A stretch of 64,000 nt of DNA from Sporosarcina sp. BP05 (lineage in GTDB: Bacteria > Bacillota > Bacilli > Bacillales_A > Planococcaceae), in contig NZ_JACFTD010000002.1 of assembly GCF_014282005.1 (NCBI RefSeq), forward strand, positions 248,001 to 312,000. Reading direction: 5' to 3'. The notes below the pieces were generated by a model. The model was not told the origin of the DNA. It saw nothing but the letters and a program-made list of their open reading frames with translations, and did no database searches. Below are positions 63,477-64,000 of the stretch, piece by piece (within the stretch, counting starts at the first letter, position 1; every line of letters starts with the position of its first letter). A program made the translations under genes and the position numbers.

Positions 63477-64000
63477 ATTCTTGAATCAATTCGCTTTCTT
63501 TCAATAAAATTCCGTCATACCCCATCTTACGAGCAAGTTGGGTAATATGAGGCTGCTCAAGGCGAGCAGTGTGGAGAATATCCGCTTCCGAAAAGGCGAT
63601 GCGAGTTGGGCCATCGAATAACAACTGTCCATTACTTATAATAATCGTACGACCAAATGTTTCAGCGACAAAATCCATATCATGCAAAATACAGAGCACA
63701 AGTTTTCCTTGCGCATGCAACCCGTGGATAATATCTTTTAGAATCGCCTTACCACGTGCATCTTGCCCCATTGTCGGTTCATCGAAAATAACGATGTCCG
63801 TATCCATTGCAAGAATGGATGCAACAGCAATCATTTTCCGCTCGGCGAGGCTCAAATCGTATGGATTTTCTCCTGCTTTACCTAACAAGCCAACGCGTTC
63901 CAGCATCTTCTCAGCATTCAAGCGCGCCACTTCAGGCGTTTGTCCAACGTTGAGCGGCCCAAACATCACTTCATCCAAGACATTGTTTTTAAAAATCTGG
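63475..64000 (-). CDS. ABC transporter ATPase, ECF/CbiO/YkoD-like, partial
   Basis: The frame runs off the window end (QIFKNNVLDEVMFGP), so the Walker A and first half are missing. The visible part has the Q-loop region, Walker B IVIFDEPTMG, switch His CILHDMDFV and a C-terminal extension. The signature region reads NPYDLSLAERKMIAVAS in place of LSGGQ, a relaxed form found in one of the two ATPase halves of energy-coupling-factor vitamin or metal transporters. The other half and the T component would lie outside. Opposite orientation and house-keeping look suggest the accessory region ends near 63.4 kb. Confidence 0.82.
   Translation of the reverse strand, partial: QIFKNNVLDEVMFGPLNVGQTPEVARLNAEKMLERVGLLGKAGENPYDLSLAERKMIAVASILAMDTDIVIFDEPTMGQDARGKAILKDIIHGLHAQGKLVLCILHDMDFVAETFGRTIIISNGQLLFDGPTRIAFSEADILHTARLEQPHITQLARKMGYDGILLKESELIQE

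Noticed and set aside
63475..63978. TTG start of the last ABC gene at 63978
   Set aside because: The frame continues upstream to the window edge with Q-loop-like residues, so the gene is partial rather than starting there.

Overview
The window looks like chromosomal or large-plasmid accessory DNA from a low-GC, spore-forming member of the Bacillales (Bacillaceae or Planococcaceae type). The reasons are AT-rich codon use, strong GGAGG-type ribosome sites, System II cytochrome c maturation genes, SpoIIP-like and MreB-like genes, CsoR and Zur-type operators, and a NisR/NisK-like regulator pair. No rRNA, complete tRNA or CRISPR array was seen. The species cannot be fixed from the sequence alone.

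Layout. (1) 1-2.9 kb: the end of a lantibiotic-immunity locus, with two ABC permease subunits (the second broken by an amber codon) and a NisR/NisK-type two-component system. (2) 3.1-4.8 kb: a structured non-coding leader, two small unknown genes and a RadC-like JAB/JAMM gene. (3) 5.0-13.9 kb: a four-gene operon built on a type III restriction-modification system (Mod and Res) with a PLD/SNF2 helicase and a DUF4391 protein in front. (4) 14-21.6 kb: accessory genes, including a PC4-like ssDNA-binding protein, a protein with eight perfect-period 20-residue repeats, an RNA-binding or HEPN-like unknown, a DUF3800 protein and a PD-(D/E)XK-like protein. Among them lie fragments of a TnpI-type recombinase with its resolution site, an rRNA methyltransferase, and other broken genes. 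(5) 21.6-22.6 kb: a tRNA/tmRNA 3'-end-like sequence and a serine resolvase with its probable res site. (6) 22.7-33.4 kb: a transporter and stress block (YnfA, MATE, metal-related proteins, a Zur-boxed ZnuA, an asparagine synthetase lacking its nucleophilic Cys, a TVP38-like protein, MreB-like and SpoIIP-like proteins), with Mrr and CopB-ATPase fragments. (7) 33.6-58.9 kb: a large copper and envelope island. It holds a sensor kinase/regulator pair, a BNR-repeat lipoprotein, CcdA-like proteins, ResB, ResC, two ResA/TlpA-like thioredoxins, Lgt, FtsE/FtsX, CopB, a membrane cupredoxin, an NlpC/P60-SLH protein, CsoR-CopZ-CopA, a multicopper oxidase, a second full SpoIIP-like protein, a Cys-rich four-helix Cu-storage protein and a YdhK lipoprotein. 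(8) 59.0-63.3 kb: a second copy of the structured leader, then an unknown gene, a small coiled-coil gene and a RavA/ViaA-like AAA+/VWA pair. (9) The window ends in an ECF/Cbi-type ABC ATPase on the minus strand.

How it fits together. The copper genes form a coherent set: sensing (CsoR and the two-component system), cytosolic chaperone and export (CopZ, CopA, CopB), and extracytoplasmic oxidation and sequestration (multicopper oxidase, cupredoxin, Csp-like, YdhK). They travel with spare copies of core envelope genes: lgt for lipoprotein anchoring, ccdA/resA/resB/resC for thiol and haem handling, and ftsEX, mreB and spoIIP for wall remodelling. The two copies of the leader about 56 kb apart bracket the defence, scrap and copper cargo. 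This suggests that the leader-associated genes belong to one backbone element interrupted by cargo, which is an inference. The most unusual signals are the duplicated leader RNA, the envelope-gene xenologue set with three SpoIIP copies, the repeat protein, the attC-like palindrome and recurring cassette terminators near 17.3-19.5 kb, and the RavA/ViaA-like cluster.
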